Shown: piece by piece, positions 27,701-40,639 of the stretch
How positions within the stretch are numbered: the stretch's first letter is position 1
Layout: every line of letters begins with the position of its first letter
NCBI RefSeq assembly: GCF_000003605.2
Contig: NW_003135346.1
Coordinates: forward strand, 271,280 to 314,698
Reading direction: 5' to 3'
DNA length: 43,419 bases
From: Saccoglossus kowalevskii
Lineage: Eukaryota; Hemichordata; Enteropneusta; Harrimaniidae
The notes under the pieces: model-generated
Database searches by the model: none
Seen by the model: the letters and a program-made list of their open reading frames with translations, nothing else
Told to the model about the DNA's origin: nothing
Position numbers and translations under genes: made by a program

Positions 27701-29730
27701 GTTGTCATATATATTTGAGTAAAATTAAACACCTTATAATCCAATAAAAAATAACGAATACGTTACCATCATATACCATGCTATAAATAAAATGTAATTT
27801 CATGTAGAATTTCGATTCCGTAAACAACATCCTGGTAGAAAGTGATTATGTCACGTATCAGAACACTTCTCACTGAACACCAGGTTAACTGAATGACCAC
27901 AGGGTGATTCTAAACAAAGTTTTTCTATCTGATGTGGTCGGCTCCATGCAAAAAGAGTACATACTTGCGAAGTAATAGTTGGCATCCGGTTGGAGGAACG
28001 TAAAGCAAAACCACAGCAGGAAGTAGAGAACTGCGGGATAAATGAAACTGGCCAGCAATTTGGTGTCTCGATAATTTTTGAAGCGGTTTCAAAGACACTA
28101 TCATTGAAATTCTCGGACGATGAGTTGTTGCTAATGGTTTTTTTAGCTTATTTCGATATATGATTCAAGTTTCACTGATTATAATCATATATATATAGAG
28201 AGAGAGAATATTGATGGCATTCATTCACGTCATTCCTGTAGACAGTTCTGCACTAAGTTCGTAGTAAAAAGGGGAATCACGTCCAACGTTCAAATGAAAT
28301 ACACTACATAATAATATAACCCGGGAAAGGAAGGCGTGTCAGTAACATCGCCCGAGGAAATCGACGGTTTCTTCTTAGTAAATCAAAATATGGTCAGTGT
28401 TTCTAATAGAAAGTCCTACAATCTTTTATTTGTGTCATATGCTGGAATTTATTCAGCAAACCTCTTGCAGGATGCCACATTCACTGACCATCTTGCCAAT
28501 TGTTTGGTTTTGCCAGAAATCGTAAGCAAGTAAACTCTTTTCTGCCTTTGGATGTGTTCATAACCGCAAGTCATTGCATGTATGCAATGTCGCCCTCTGC
28601 GGACAAATTATTGTGCAAATATTTACCGCCAACCGCCACGAGAGGGCGGCCGTCATAATATACAAGGTTGCAAGGTGTCTGGGGGGCATGTTATAAGTAT
28701 TTGTACAATTGTGTAACACGTTGTTCATTTTGTTCACAACAATAATCTGGATTGTGTCGAATGATATTGCACCTGCGCGCGTGAAATTGGACGATCTTTG
28801 CGATATTTACGATTCGCACTGCATGTTTATTTGTGTGACTATATTTTTTTTATTTTTGACAATCAAATATTTTACGCAATTGTGACACGGGATCAATACG
28901 CAGTAATCGTACATCATTGGGCGACTTCGTTTGGAAGATGGAAGGGTGACATGATAACAGTATTGTTCGTCAACTAAACTGTGTCTCATCAATCAAGGTC
29001 ACGTCTTTATCTTGCTCGGATTGGTTATTATCATGGATGTAAAATACATTTACCTGCATGGTTATTATGAACGTACGCTTCAGCTGTCACAAATAGTGCG
29101 GAGCTACTTGTAAGATTGTGTATGATTGGCTACCCAATACTAAAACTTAACAGTAAGACCAATCAGAGGGAGGCTTATTTGTTGGCCAGGATTTTTAGAC
29201 ACAACTTGAGATTCTGAACGAAATGTACTCCAATTCATTTACATTGTCAGATCAGTTGATCTGTACCACGTGTGTGTACACGATACATGTTTGAGGGCGT
29301 AGTTTTATTCTGTACAGTTCTATGCGTTTAATCTACGTACGACTATTCTGATTGGCTATCAATTTCAAATAGCGTTTTCAACCACTCAGAAAAAAAGTAG
29401 ACGATTAAATAGTTGGTAGTTTTATTTTCTGTATATCTATATTGCACATAAAAACATAAATAGAAATAGTATATAGAACAAAACAAACATTTTAAAATTA
29501 TTTAATAAATTTTATAAATTTAAAATTATTAAATTCCAACAAAAGTTGGCAAATAGTCAGATTGCTACAACACTCATATAAGTAAGACGTGTCAATTACG
29601 TCATCATATGGAAAGATCTATAAAAACATTAAATTAAATATTAGATCTCGTGTTTGGAAATCTGCTGAGCCATAGAAAGTAATGAATCACTAATGCATGA
29701 AAGCATTCGATTTCAAACATATACCTTATC
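24719..29730. other. Intergenic stretch, no confident gene
   Basis: Several short open frames occur on both strands (for example reverse 26597-26893 and forward 27054-27412). Their composition hints at decayed transposon coding sequence, but I recognise no domain in any of them. A small AT/AG microsatellite lies near 28187-28208. Confidence 0.4.
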
Positions 29731-29800
29731 TCAGAGCTCTTGTGCTTGGTAGGTAGCGCGTCTGCCTGCAGATACGGGCCAATGCCGTGAATCCTGTGTT
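29731..29800 (+). repeat. Degenerate tRNA-like sequence (possible SINE head)
   Basis: The sequence around CTTGGTAGGTAGCGCGTCTG and CCTGCAGATACGGG, followed by GTGAATCCTG, resembles a tRNA D-arm (A box), an anticodon arm with TGCAGAT and a weakened B box. The stems are not intact, so this is at most a pseudo-tRNA or tRNA-derived SINE head, not a working tRNA gene. Confidence 0.3.
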
Positions 29801-30916
29801 TCATTGTAATATCTGTATGTCTGTTTGCATGTACAATTTATTTTAATATAAACTCGAGGACGTATTTGTTGTGTGCGAGCTAAACTTCTTTTTTTCTTTC
29901 AAACTGTCTTTCTTTGCAAACCCCCGAATCGTGCAAATCATAATGAAGACGTACTGTCTGTTGTCTGTCAAAGTCACACTCCTAATCAAATCGCCGCGAG
30001 ATTTCCAAACTCTAAATAGACAAAATCTTAATGTCGTTTGAGACCAATTTTGCTGAGTTATCAAATCTATATAGTGGTTACAATGTACATACACATATCA
30101 CACGTTCAGTGCAACGTGACTCGCACACCAGCTATTTGTTACTGAGCAACTACGCCCTCAATTTTCAACAGGCATTTAGAGAGTATAGGCGGTCACACGG
30201 AATTTGACCTAGTGAACCGCCGATTAGCCTCCAAATGCAGTTGTTTTTCACCAAAGAAAGCTACAAAGCTAACACTTATCCAACAATGTTGATAACGACT
30301 TATAGATAATGTAAAATTGTATCCGTCAGCTCCAAAATTAACCCCCAAAAATTATATCCTAAACACAATGTACATGCAAATGTGTTTGCTAAATGCTGCA
30401 CACACAATATTGCGGCGGAGAGAACTCAACATGGCGTACATAAGGTTAATCACACAATATCGCACTGAAACGTTCATTTGATTATGTGATAAGGAAACGC
30501 AAATGAAAAATACTGTAAATCAAATTGTGTAATGCATTCGCTGATTGTCGTACAATAATTGTTGCTGAACGAGACTAATTCGTAAATCGATTTCTGAATC
30601 GCGTAAGTCAATAGAAACGACATGTCTGGGCGAAACGACATTTGTGATTCACTTTATACAGCATTTTATAAATTAAATATAATATAACAGTGACACGTAG
30701 GTTGTCCGGTGAGGAGTTAGTAGGTTCGAGAACTCAGAACATAATGCTGTGAGAAAAGTGATAACAATACCGCAGCATTAGTAGATTCGTAGATTCGTGG
30801 TTCGACAGTGAAACCTTGTATTGAAATGAACAGTATTGCTGTTGTAATGAGTAGAACAGACAAGTACAGGTGGATACCGCGATAGTTCCGCGCTACTAAT
30901 TTACTATTTGGGCGAC
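29801..30916. other. Intergenic stretch, nothing recognised
   Basis: No open frame with domain signature, RNA gene or clear repeat was seen here. Confidence 0.4.
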
Positions 30917-31047
30917 TTAAAGGCGATGGTCGTCGCGCAGCGAGTGTTGGAATTTCATGTAAATAAACAATGTATTTTACATGCGTTGTATACGTCGTTA
31001 TGAGTCCATATCGAACAGGACGCGGTGCGACGACCACCGCCCTTTAA
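30917..31047. repeat. TTAA-bounded short MITE (second good copy)
   Basis: The left end TTAAAGGCGATGGTCGTCGC mirrors the right end GCGACGACCACCGCCCTTTAA. The interior shares ACAATGTATTTTACATGCG, TTGTATACGTCGTTATGAGT and ATATCGAACAGGACGCGG with 21279-21416. It has about 131 bp and TTAA on both ends. Confidence 0.75.
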
Positions 31048-31795
31048 TTATAAATAAAAAAGGTGATATTTGAGAGTTCGTCATCGACAGAAACGAACAA
31101 TGGACTATGAAAATCATTTCCACCGGAAGTTTATTATTCACGCGACAGTTGACGCATCGGGGTCGCGACTGAGTCAATAATATCTCATACTGTATTGAGA
31201 CTCATCTTACAACAGGTTGGGAGTATTGAGTGATTGATTACATGCTCAGCGAACTCTTCTCTCATTATTGAGCTAACAATTTACCTGTCATTCGGTTTTC
31301 CCAAAGAGTACATTTCCAAGGTATATACTATCTACTGGCTTTACAAACAAATTAAAAATAAGAACTGTTTATTGCTCTGGAGGGGGTATTTGCCAAACAT
31401 GGATCACCTGGCCTTCACTGCGACCGCGAACGTGAAGGTGCAATCGTCATGGCAACCTTATCAATGGAATCACATTCGACTAAAGCTTGTTAACGCGATC
31501 AATCAAATATAAAATATTGTTATTGTGCAAAGGCGTCGGTGAACTACATGTACATACATGAGAACATGCGAATTGAAAGTGCAGAGTAGTTGTGACAATT
31601 TGTGTATTATTGCATGCAATCAAGTGTTGTCATCCACAGTATCAATTTCACATTTCATGTATTGACAAATATTTGACAATTAATTTATGTATGTTTGCAT
31701 AGTTTAAACTGACATAAAGATTGTATCACATAACTCCGTAATCTGTTTGCCGGAAATGACGAATGTACACATTATCTCGCGAGATTATGATGTAA

Positions 31796-33075
31796 TTATT
31801 TATTGAGTGTTTCGGTGGGACTTGTCACTGGCGCTTCAGTGTCATATTCTCTTATTTCGTTACTAATACTAAACCTAACGCTCCTCTTTCTGCCGTTGTA
31901 TCCATTAACGGGTGAGGGGTTATAGTTGGTTGTAGTATTGCTGATTTCCAGTGACACGTAGTCGCTCAGTGTTAACTTTCTCGCGCTTTTATGCGGAGTT
32001 CGGGTACTCCCTGTTCCGTGATCTTTTGATTTTAGAAAACTATTTTCTGTGCGGAATTCAGGCGAATTAATCGTTCTTTCCAGTAAGCCCGAACTTCTAT
32101 CCGTCGTCATAGATAGTTTCGTGTCACCGATATGTGGCGCTAGTTTGTCTGTTATAATGTTGTTGTTTCGCTTCTTTGGTGAAGAAATTGTTGCATTGCC
32201 CCCTGGGCCGCTCCCCAAACCTGCTTTATTATTTGTTGTTCTTCCGAACCACTTGGAATTCACCTCGTAGAATTCTTCCAGGTTTGGCTTTTTAACTGCA
32301 TTTAATCTGTCCATGGCAGTTTCCAAGTCTTTAAGTCTGACCTTTGCACCCACAGGGTGTTGTATCTTCCCGTTTCTTGTACTTGGTCTTTTAATATTCG
32401 GTAATGATATCGTTAGCATGGTGTTGGCCGTCTGTACGGCACTCAGCGCTACGTCATCATCACTTGTGCGCGACTCTGGGTTAATGAGCAAATCTCTGAG
32501 TTTTATTATTTCAGACGTAGCAGCCACGTCCTCGTTCGTGAGCAACATATGTTTATCGTTGTCGCTGTGTCCTTCTAGCTGTGCTGGTGTGTGTATTAAC
32601 CGTTCCTTGGAACTTCGCGCGGTCCCAAGTGGCCTTTGGTTTATTTTTATCGGTGCCTTGGCTGAGCCGACCGCAGGCAAAACAGTCGCTTGTTTCTTTT
32701 CCTTCGTGCTTGTAGCGGCAGTTGGGCTCTTTCCTCCAGTCATCGCGACAGATAAAGGCACTGTCATCTTCTTGCGTTCTTCACTGGCGGGCGGACTGAA
32801 TTCCGTCAGAGTCCTAACCAATGCGTCTACGATCGGGATCCAAGTTCTATTCGTGGGTGTACGTAACGTACGTGTGACGGCATAGTACTGGTGTCTAGGA
32901 CGAGGTCGCTCTTCCTGACAAACCCCGTACACGGAGTTCTGCATGTTTGCTTGCGAGGCGCATCCCAGTAGGATTCTGACGTCACGTCGTATATGCAGTA
33001 AACGTGTATTGGTATATGGAACACACACCGCGGTGAGAACACAACCAATAACTGTAAATACCCCAATAAAAGCAG
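31796..33075 (-). CDS. 3'-terminal exon of an unrecognised gene: hydrophobic segment plus long Ser/Thr/basic tail
   Basis: The reverse strand is open for over 1.2 kb in AT-rich DNA, ending in TAA (31796-31798). No ATG occurs near its 5' end, and an in-frame TGA lies just upstream, so it must be spliced on. Candidate acceptors are TTCCTTGAG (exon from 33075) or GGTATTTACAG (exon from 33051). With the first, the exon opens with a hydrophobic stretch, AFIGVFTVIGCVLTAVCV, followed by YTNTRLLHIRRDVR, which looks like a transmembrane helix with a positive flank. About 390 hydrophilic residues follow, rich in Ser, Thr, Lys and Asn and probably disordered. Near the C terminus KRSVRFS fits the RVxF PP1-docking consensus, then NEIREYDTEAPV. 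I do not recognise the family. Confidence 0.6.
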
Positions 33076-33176
33076 CTCAAGGAAAATAGGTCATCTAATA
33101 ACTACATTTAATTCTTTGGGCTTTAAAGAAAGCCCGTCACGCCAGGGGCACAACGCGATTAAAGTATACAATGTAC

Positions 33177-33345
33177 TTTGCAGAGTTTCCCGTCCAGCTA
33201 TGCTTAACTGCGTCCTTTCATTGTCATCAAAACGTCGTCCTGGCAACAGAATGGCCGCCTTCCGCTGAAATTTAATTTGATTTCGATTCAGTCTGAAAGT
33301 GGGCATGCATGCGGCCAGTATTAGTATGAGTTCACCAGCCTCGAC
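33177..33345 (-). CDS. Possible penultimate exon of the same unrecognised gene
   Basis: On the reverse strand a pyrimidine-rich TTTGTTTGTTTGCAG is followed by an open frame beginning VEAGELILILAACMPTF. A GTACAT donor is possible after GAAACTCTGCAAA. This model ends in phase 1, as the next exon requires. The donor is weak and the peptide has no known domain, so the exon is speculative. Confidence 0.25.
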
Positions 33346-33429
33346 CTGCAAACAAACAAAATATATACGATTAGACGGGAATGGATCAGCGTCGACATTA
33401 ACACCTGTTGCGTTATTAGATTCTTTCAC

Positions 33430-36400
33430 TTCCGCGTGTAGTGGCTTTAATGGACGTTTAAAACGATGAACGAATCACTCGATCTGGTGAAAGTTGGTTA
33501 TTAACATTTTCTCGAGCTAAGGGTTTTTGGTTTTGTGTCAAGCGACTAAAGCTTATCCCTAACACTTTGGAGGGGCGCATCACGAAGAATTGGTCAAGTG
33601 GTATCGTAGGACTACGAGTAATTATATATTCCGGGGTTAAAAAATAGCAATTTACACTGAACAGGCGTTAGGTATATTACATTACTAGATGTCGGTTTTA
33701 AACTAGTGGATAGGTTTCCGTCGGAGTTTTATTCGACTGTTGATCACCACTAAATGAATATTCATGCCGTTTACAGTGGAGTTTGTTAGTGACGTCATTC
33801 AGCGGGTGAGAATTCTACGGTTTTCACGTTTCTCGAGACCAACGTGGCGTTTCCAACAGCTTTTTTGCTTGTTTTTTTTTTTAATTCATACAGGAAGTAG
33901 TATTATCTACATGAATGTTCGAATTGAATTCTTCAAAATGAGTAGTGGATTGAAAGGAATTTATAATATCAATATCAAAACATTATATCCAGCCATCATA
34001 ATGTGAGTGCTCTAATCCGCCGTTAGATTTCAGTGAAATCCGACTACAATATTTAATTAAAAAAAATAACCATCGAAAAATGGTTTATCAATTCAGGAAA
34101 TCCTATTCATCGATGACTAGTTGATCTCGTCCATGGATACATTTTTTTAATTTAGTATGAAGTCCCTTAGAAACTGCGCAAAGCATGGCGGGATGCCGTA
34201 CATTGCCGTTACCCCCACAAAGGAAGAATGTACAAATTGAACGAAATCAATAATGTAATTAAGGAGAGAATTGTTATACTAATATTACTACTGCTTCAAG
34301 CAGCCGCCAAATACATGGTTTGATTACCTGTCTCGCGTGCATCCGGCCGAAACTGATTTCAAATCTCCGAATTCCCGATAATATGAATGCAGTGTGTTCA
34401 GTCGAATCTACTTAGTGTTCGAGAATATTGGGTTCATTCGTAAAAGCGGCGTTGTTCAAATTACTATTATTAGAATTAATACTCCTTTGAACGAGGTTAA
34501 TTAAACCACGCACAGTACTGGTCGTCTGCCAGCGTTCCCGCCAAATTATATCACCATGGCATACTAATGAGCAATAGGATATTGTCGACAGGGAACAACA
34601 ATAAAAATAGTTTTAATATATGGTTTTGTAATAAAAATGTATCCGCTGATCGTTATTCATATATTATCTCGTTTCAGGCAGAATAAATTCAATTTGTTTC
34701 ACTCGTTAGAAATGAACACACGCGTTGCTGTTGAAAAGGAAGGACAGCTTTTGTTTATATTTATTTTATGATATACATTATTATAACACACTTTGTTCTA
34801 TAAGTCGCGCTTTCTAGCGACGATACACTTCAGTCTGTGACGTCAAAGTGACGTAATATATAACAAATTTTGTTCAAATACTATAGTAGGCATCTCTGGA
34901 TGTCAATCATTCAGAATAAAGCAAACAACTCGAAAACAGTATTCTTTTGGACGGAAGAGTACAGATAAAAAAAATGACAATAGACCACTTTCCCGTAAGT
35001 CGAAGATACGAAGTTTCGCATGCGCGCGCATACCGTTCTGGGGTGTAACATAAACTTGCGTGCTTGATATTGTGCCATGGGTGTACCAATCGACGTAACA
35101 AAAATAAAATAGTCCCTTCTATCGACTATCAGCAAACTGACATGTATTTTACGCCCAGTCCGCTACAAGAGGTATTTTCGTAAGCTGTAATCAGTTGTTT
35201 TTATTTTCGTCATAATGTAATTTAAATAAAATAAAAACGTAAATTCGTAGACATGGGCAAGTTGTAAATTGTTATCAGCTATTTTGGTTGTCTGTAATTT
35301 GTACAAAGATTTTATTTTTTGTAAGCTTATAAAGCTTTTTCCACATTAAATGTCGCAATTCATGATATACAATTTCTGATTTTTAAACACAAATTATCAA
35401 ATATATTATAAATACATAAAATGTAATTAGGAATTTGCTCTGTAAAGTGTAAAACCTTATTTTTCACGGTAAACGGAATTTTCATTTTAGTTTCTGTAAA
35501 AACGTAAAATGCCCTTTGTTATTTACTGTAACCTGTACCAGCCCCCCCCCCCTATGAACGCTGTGCATAACGTTCACAAAAGCGCAAGAGGGCGCGACAT
35601 ATACTGGGACGGCACGTTCAACTTTCATTTTGTAGTGCGATGACAAATACCCCTGCCAATAACACACGGACTTTGCATCATAGCAAATATCACTATTTTT
35701 AGCGTCATGTGAAATATGATAGCTGTATTAGCATATCTGAGTTGCTAAACAACGAACATTGTGTCATTGTATTCATGGTAGACGGTAACTAGGCTTTGCG
35801 ATGGACAATAGTGACTCACGTACATGCATGTCTCTAAACTAGTTGAATTATTAGTCCTTCACTTGACCTCTGCTAAACAAAGATTTATGTGATATTAAAA
35901 ACTGGTCGCGACTCTGGCTTACTCAAATTACAAATGCCCGATCCCTGTGGTGAATAGAGAAGGCACAGTACGCGCGCGCGCACGCACGCACGTACGTTTC
36001 GGGTTCGGGATTACCCATAATTCAGACGCCGAATGATGGGTAGTATAAACGCTTGAAAATGGCGGCGGCGTGGTACTGGCGCAAGCGTGTTTATACTGTG
36101 TGTCGAATCGAGTATAGACACATCGAAGTACTCCGGGACAATAAAGCACGTGGGATCATTACATAGTTGTTTCTTGTTTATAAACAAACAGTGCTTTATT
36201 TACTCCATAACACATACGACCACAATGTCAATATTTGGTAGTTATATAGCAATTACTGTTAAAGGTTGAGAATTGAACTTCGTACCGTATTGGCAAATCT
36301 ATGTCACTATGCCGGTTATTTATGATCGCCCATTCATCCTACTCAGTGTATCATCATCCAGCATGCTCAATATATATCATACCGCTAATGCCACACCTGA

Positions 36401-39354
36401 AGAAAGTCTAGTATTTTTATTACTTTAAAATCATCTTCGCATGAAATTTTTCTTAGATTGTAAGATGTGATTAATTTATTTATACTCATGCATGGCGAGT
36501 TACATGAACATAAATTAAAACTTAATTCGGCGATTTAAAGAAAGAAATGAATTCCAAGCAGATTAATAATAATAATAATATTTTTTTAAATTTCCAAATT
36601 AAAGTAGTATGTAAAATATAATTGATAAAATGCGAAAATACATTGTTTGTTTACATGAAATTGATACACGCTGTGCGACGACTGGAACAATCTAATTACA
36701 TTTAAAGCAATAACATCTACGGCTAGAACAGTAAAATTTAATTTATGGATGCCAAACTCTCTCGTAAAATTTCTTAATATAAAAGTAGAATATAATTGAG
36801 ATGTTTTTGTTTACTGATTTCTGTTGAAGGTTACGTGGCTGCGATGTATTATCGCTGTTATCTGCAACGTAATAATCGTTGCGCCGGTTCGAACCATTGA
36901 TCGACACTCCCCGGGATCTTTCATATCATTCACGGGGTTGAACACCAACAAACGTTCGACACTTACCCCCCCCCCCTCCCCGGTGCCACTGACACAGTTG
37001 TGGGCATAGGTGTTAGGCTTGTATGCGACAGGGCCTGGCTTACACCGAAATAGTGCATTTTTACCGTATTAATAAGAAAATCCGCCGAATATTACGCAAA
37101 AAATGTTTACTAAAAGAACAATTCCATAAACACGATGTTATAGTCCATTTGTCAAATAAAATATAAAATACCACGTCAGTCACCAAGTATCGTTTCTGTC
37201 ATAGTGTTATCGGCCAACATAATTATCTTAACCATATAAACGAAATGATAAAAATGTCCTACATGGTTGCCTCATAATATAACCAAAAGCCAACTTCCTC
37301 ATACTGACCACGGGTACCACCTTGATTAATTCTGCGTGTTTTCGAATTCATTAATTAGTATTCATTCATTATGTTGCCCGGCAGCACATGTTCATATCGA
37401 ACACGGTGCGACTTTAAGCTACGAAATATATAATCTCAAAATAAGTACTACAACAAATACACGAGTGAGCATGGCCCAAGCTTGCAATTAATTCAGTCGG
37501 AAGATTAAAGTGAGTCAAAAATAATAATGTTGAATGAAATGACGTCATCACTTCATGAATATTTTACAATTGCGATAAAATTCTGTCGAGACGGAAGTGA
37601 AAAATGCGGCAATGTCCTGAGTGTAAAATAATAGTAGAACAATATGACGTCTGGTACCAAAGTGTGTTTATTTCAATAGCTAAGGCCTGGGGCCATGGCG
37701 CGTAAATGCAAGGTGTAGTGAAATATACATGGAACACCTGTAACGCGCGTAGCATTGCGCAGACTCTGAAAATTCCACTGAAAATATATTTACGACCAAA
37801 TATAGAAATAACTATCTTTATTTGGCAACAAACACCACAAAACATAGTACGGCTTAGCACTGTGCTGGTCAGTTCCTGCACGGATAGATTGATGCGAAAA
37901 TTATACACCACTACAACAATGGAATTCTTTCGTTTGTTTGAGTTTTGTTCTTTCCATTGTACTGATATACACCATATCGATCTAAATGGCCAAGTTCCTG
38001 GCACTAAGCTCTATAGCTGCCGATAAATCTTCCTTACCTGGACGTCTTACGCACAGGCTGGTGTTGTCACACTTGCACGACGTTGACGGTCACGATCCGC
38101 TGTGTGTGTGCGCGTTTTTTTTTTCTGTGTGTGTTTTATTTTTAAATTTCGGAATGGGTTATGTAAATTGATAAAGCGCATTCCAACTTCGTTCCAATAT
38201 CTCATCGGTTGCTCTGGTAACGCCGTCGTGCTGTAAGCGTCAAGTCTGCTTGCTGTACGGACCGCAGACGATCCACTATCAGAGCGGCTGTGGCCATCCA
38301 CCTACACCGAGCAACGGCTGATTTCCTAACAGTGATCGATCATACCACCACAAGAACAATTCCAAATGGTCCCGTTATTTACAATGGTTCACCGAACACT
38401 TCAGCTCCTAGGTGACGCCATTCACCTAAATACAGCGCTCACACGCTATGAACTTTCGACCACGTTCCACAAAGACCGGTTGATGGATTATTACCGTTGT
38501 TTAAATGCCAAGTCATTTTGTATTTAACTTTTCAAGTTTACATTCGAACTCATCACGATTTTTATTAGCAGAGACCACACAATCCATGACGGACACTCAT
38601 TACCGGTGACTATTCATCAAATCGTCGATGCACTTAAAAGAAACGTCATATGCCAATCTTTGTTTTGTCACATGATCGTTTAGTATTCAAAATTTTCTTA
38701 TCTAATTTGATTTTGATTGCTTTTAAAATAGTCTTATCAGTAATTGCGCTCATATTACCGCGAGCCAGGAGTGTAAACTGCGCAGACTCGAATACTAGTA
38801 TATTATTGAAACTTTACACTACTTGAAAATGCATGCGGATGATAGCACTGACCGGTCGCCCTTTCGTCTTATGACAATGGGGAAGATATGGGTAACCCGG
38901 TACGACACGGGGAAAGCGTCTATGCTTCATCGTATGTTATTCATGGTGAGCGCTAATACTAGTACTGCTACTTGAAGACAGTGATTCCGAGGTATGCTGT
39001 TGTAATCGAAATTGACAAGAACGATCATGATATAGGAAAACAATCGGTCTCTGAGCCGCCGTGTGGGGTGGCTGTGCGAATCAAATAAAACATCCTCTTT
39101 CAATAAGCTAATCCGTAAACCACAACAATAAGTAGTGTACGTACGCGTCCGTTAAACTCAATGAATTTTTTCAATTCACAGATGATTATCAAAATCAACT
39201 GTGGAGTTCAGCCGCCCACGTTCACTGGACGTTTTATAGTCGTATATCTGACGTCACCACGTCTACAACAGAATAAATATCTTTCATGCAAAGATTAATC
39301 GGTCCGCATATATTACCGCTGATTGTATATCCTATCGTGACGTCCGTATCGTTG
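33430..39354. other. Intergenic/intronic stretch without confident genes
   Basis: I found no open frame with a recognisable domain. MITE fragments occur at about 36630-36687 and 37382-37416 (CATGTTCATATCGAACACGG ending TTTAAG), with poly-C runs near 35541 and 36967 and a CGCG/CGCA-rich tract at 35969-35994. Reverse-strand frames near 37564-38004 and 38047-38301 are open but unsupported. The sequence could be an upstream intron of the reverse-strand gene. Confidence 0.4.
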
Positions 39355-39557
39355 TACTGTAAAATACTTTATTTTAGCTGGAATAAATATTCGCTGAAAA
39401 GCCTTTCTGCGTGTTTTGTATGGAATTTATTTCCACAGACATTTGACAAGTTGAATGTAAAATATAGGAAAAAAATTATATTCGCTAGACCTTATTTTCA
39501 CTGAATCATTCCTTCGGCGAAAATTAATCCCAAGCGAAAATAAAGGATTTTACAGTA
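39355..39557. repeat. MITE with TACTGTAAAA termini (second element)
   Basis: The left end TACTGTAAAATACTTTATTT mirrors the right end AAATAAAGGATTTTACAGTA. TATTCGCTGAAAAG and GCGAAAATTAATCCC lie inside. The element is about 203 bp. Terminal bases match the element at 3388-3599. Confidence 0.65.
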
Positions 39558-39638
39558 CTACCCAAATCTCACCCGAATTCATATTTCCGTTGTATTTTTT
39601 GCATGAGCGGGACTTTTATCCGGCCTACGCGACCATGG

Positions 39639-39916
39639 AGAAAAGGCATTTCCTACAAGTTACGCCCTCCCGCGACGAAGGATTTCTATGACGTAAATGG
39701 TCACAGTGTAAGAGTCGTTCACAGCGTTGGTATTGGTTTGGTCTAAAGTTCGTTACTAAAATGTTTGAAAGGGATTCACTCTATTGTAAATGATGAAGGT
39801 CTACACAAACATATAGATATGATAACGGCATTGCGTACGATCATCTATATCATTTTAACCTCACAGAAGCTCCTTGTCGCGGGAGGGCGTAACTTCTAGG
39901 AAAGGCAATTTTTCTG
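39639..39916. repeat. Inverted-repeat element with ~50-bp arms
   Basis: The left arm (39639-39690) contains AAGTTACGCCCTCCCGCGAC. The right arm (39863-39916) contains GTCGCGGGAGGGCGTAACTT. The arms are reverse complements with few mismatches. The interior of about 170 bp is non-coding. It is probably a MITE. Confidence 0.65.
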
Positions 39917-40639
39917 ACGCTCACTGCACTATATAACATCTGGGATAAACATGGATAGCCGCTCTGATCTGCACTTTAACGAGTATACCGGGTCAGCTAC
40001 GTGTTATGGGGCATACCCACGCACTCGGGCCACTCGCACTTAATGGGAGTTGCGCCTCTCGATAACAATATTTAGTGAGAATTCTATTTTTTTTTCATAA
40101 AATTGTAGCTCTAGTTCAGTGATGCGTTCCAATGTGTTTGTCCAGAAGTAAAACTACGCGAATCCTCCTACAAATTAGTAAACAGCAGATTAAACAAAAA
40201 TTACTACAGCACTAGTACAGCACTCACTGTAGGCTATGTTATAAAGACGTGCGTCAAATGTTTTAAGTTAGATAAGGGTGAATAAAAAAAACTCTTGTCA
40301 AACGTTGTATTAACATTCAATGGTAATATTTGTTTAAACGGGGAAAGAACGATGAAAGAAAATAAAGCTTTTGATAAGTGGTACCCACTTCAGCACTCGT
40401 ACCCAAGTGACTCGTTTTCGCAAGCACGAACTTTCAGTAGATTTTTTTAACCGCAAACTTCACAATGTGTTGCCAAGCTATGAAGTGGTTATTTACTTTT
40501 TATTATGACCAACCTATTTTGATCTACTTAGTTTTCGTTTGGTGTACAGACATTTCAACTTGAAGTTGAGTAAGTGCAGCTAGTGTATTCAGTTAAATCG
40601 CCACAGTATTCGAGCCTCGATATGGGTCTAACGCCGCGT

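Noticed and set aside
32313-32885. 190-residue forward open frame with hydrophobic stretches
   Set aside because: It lies entirely antisense to the longer reverse-strand exon at 31796-33075 and mirrors its codon pattern; it has no domain or splice support.
37564-38004. 146-residue reverse open frame
   Set aside because: No domain, low-complexity hydrophobic mixture and no convincing splice or start context.
38047-38301. 84-residue reverse frame starting MDGHSRSDSGSS, possible first exon of the reverse-strand gene
   Set aside because: Composition is plausible, but no donor or phase link to the 33-kb exons can be shown and half of the frame is simple-sequence derived.
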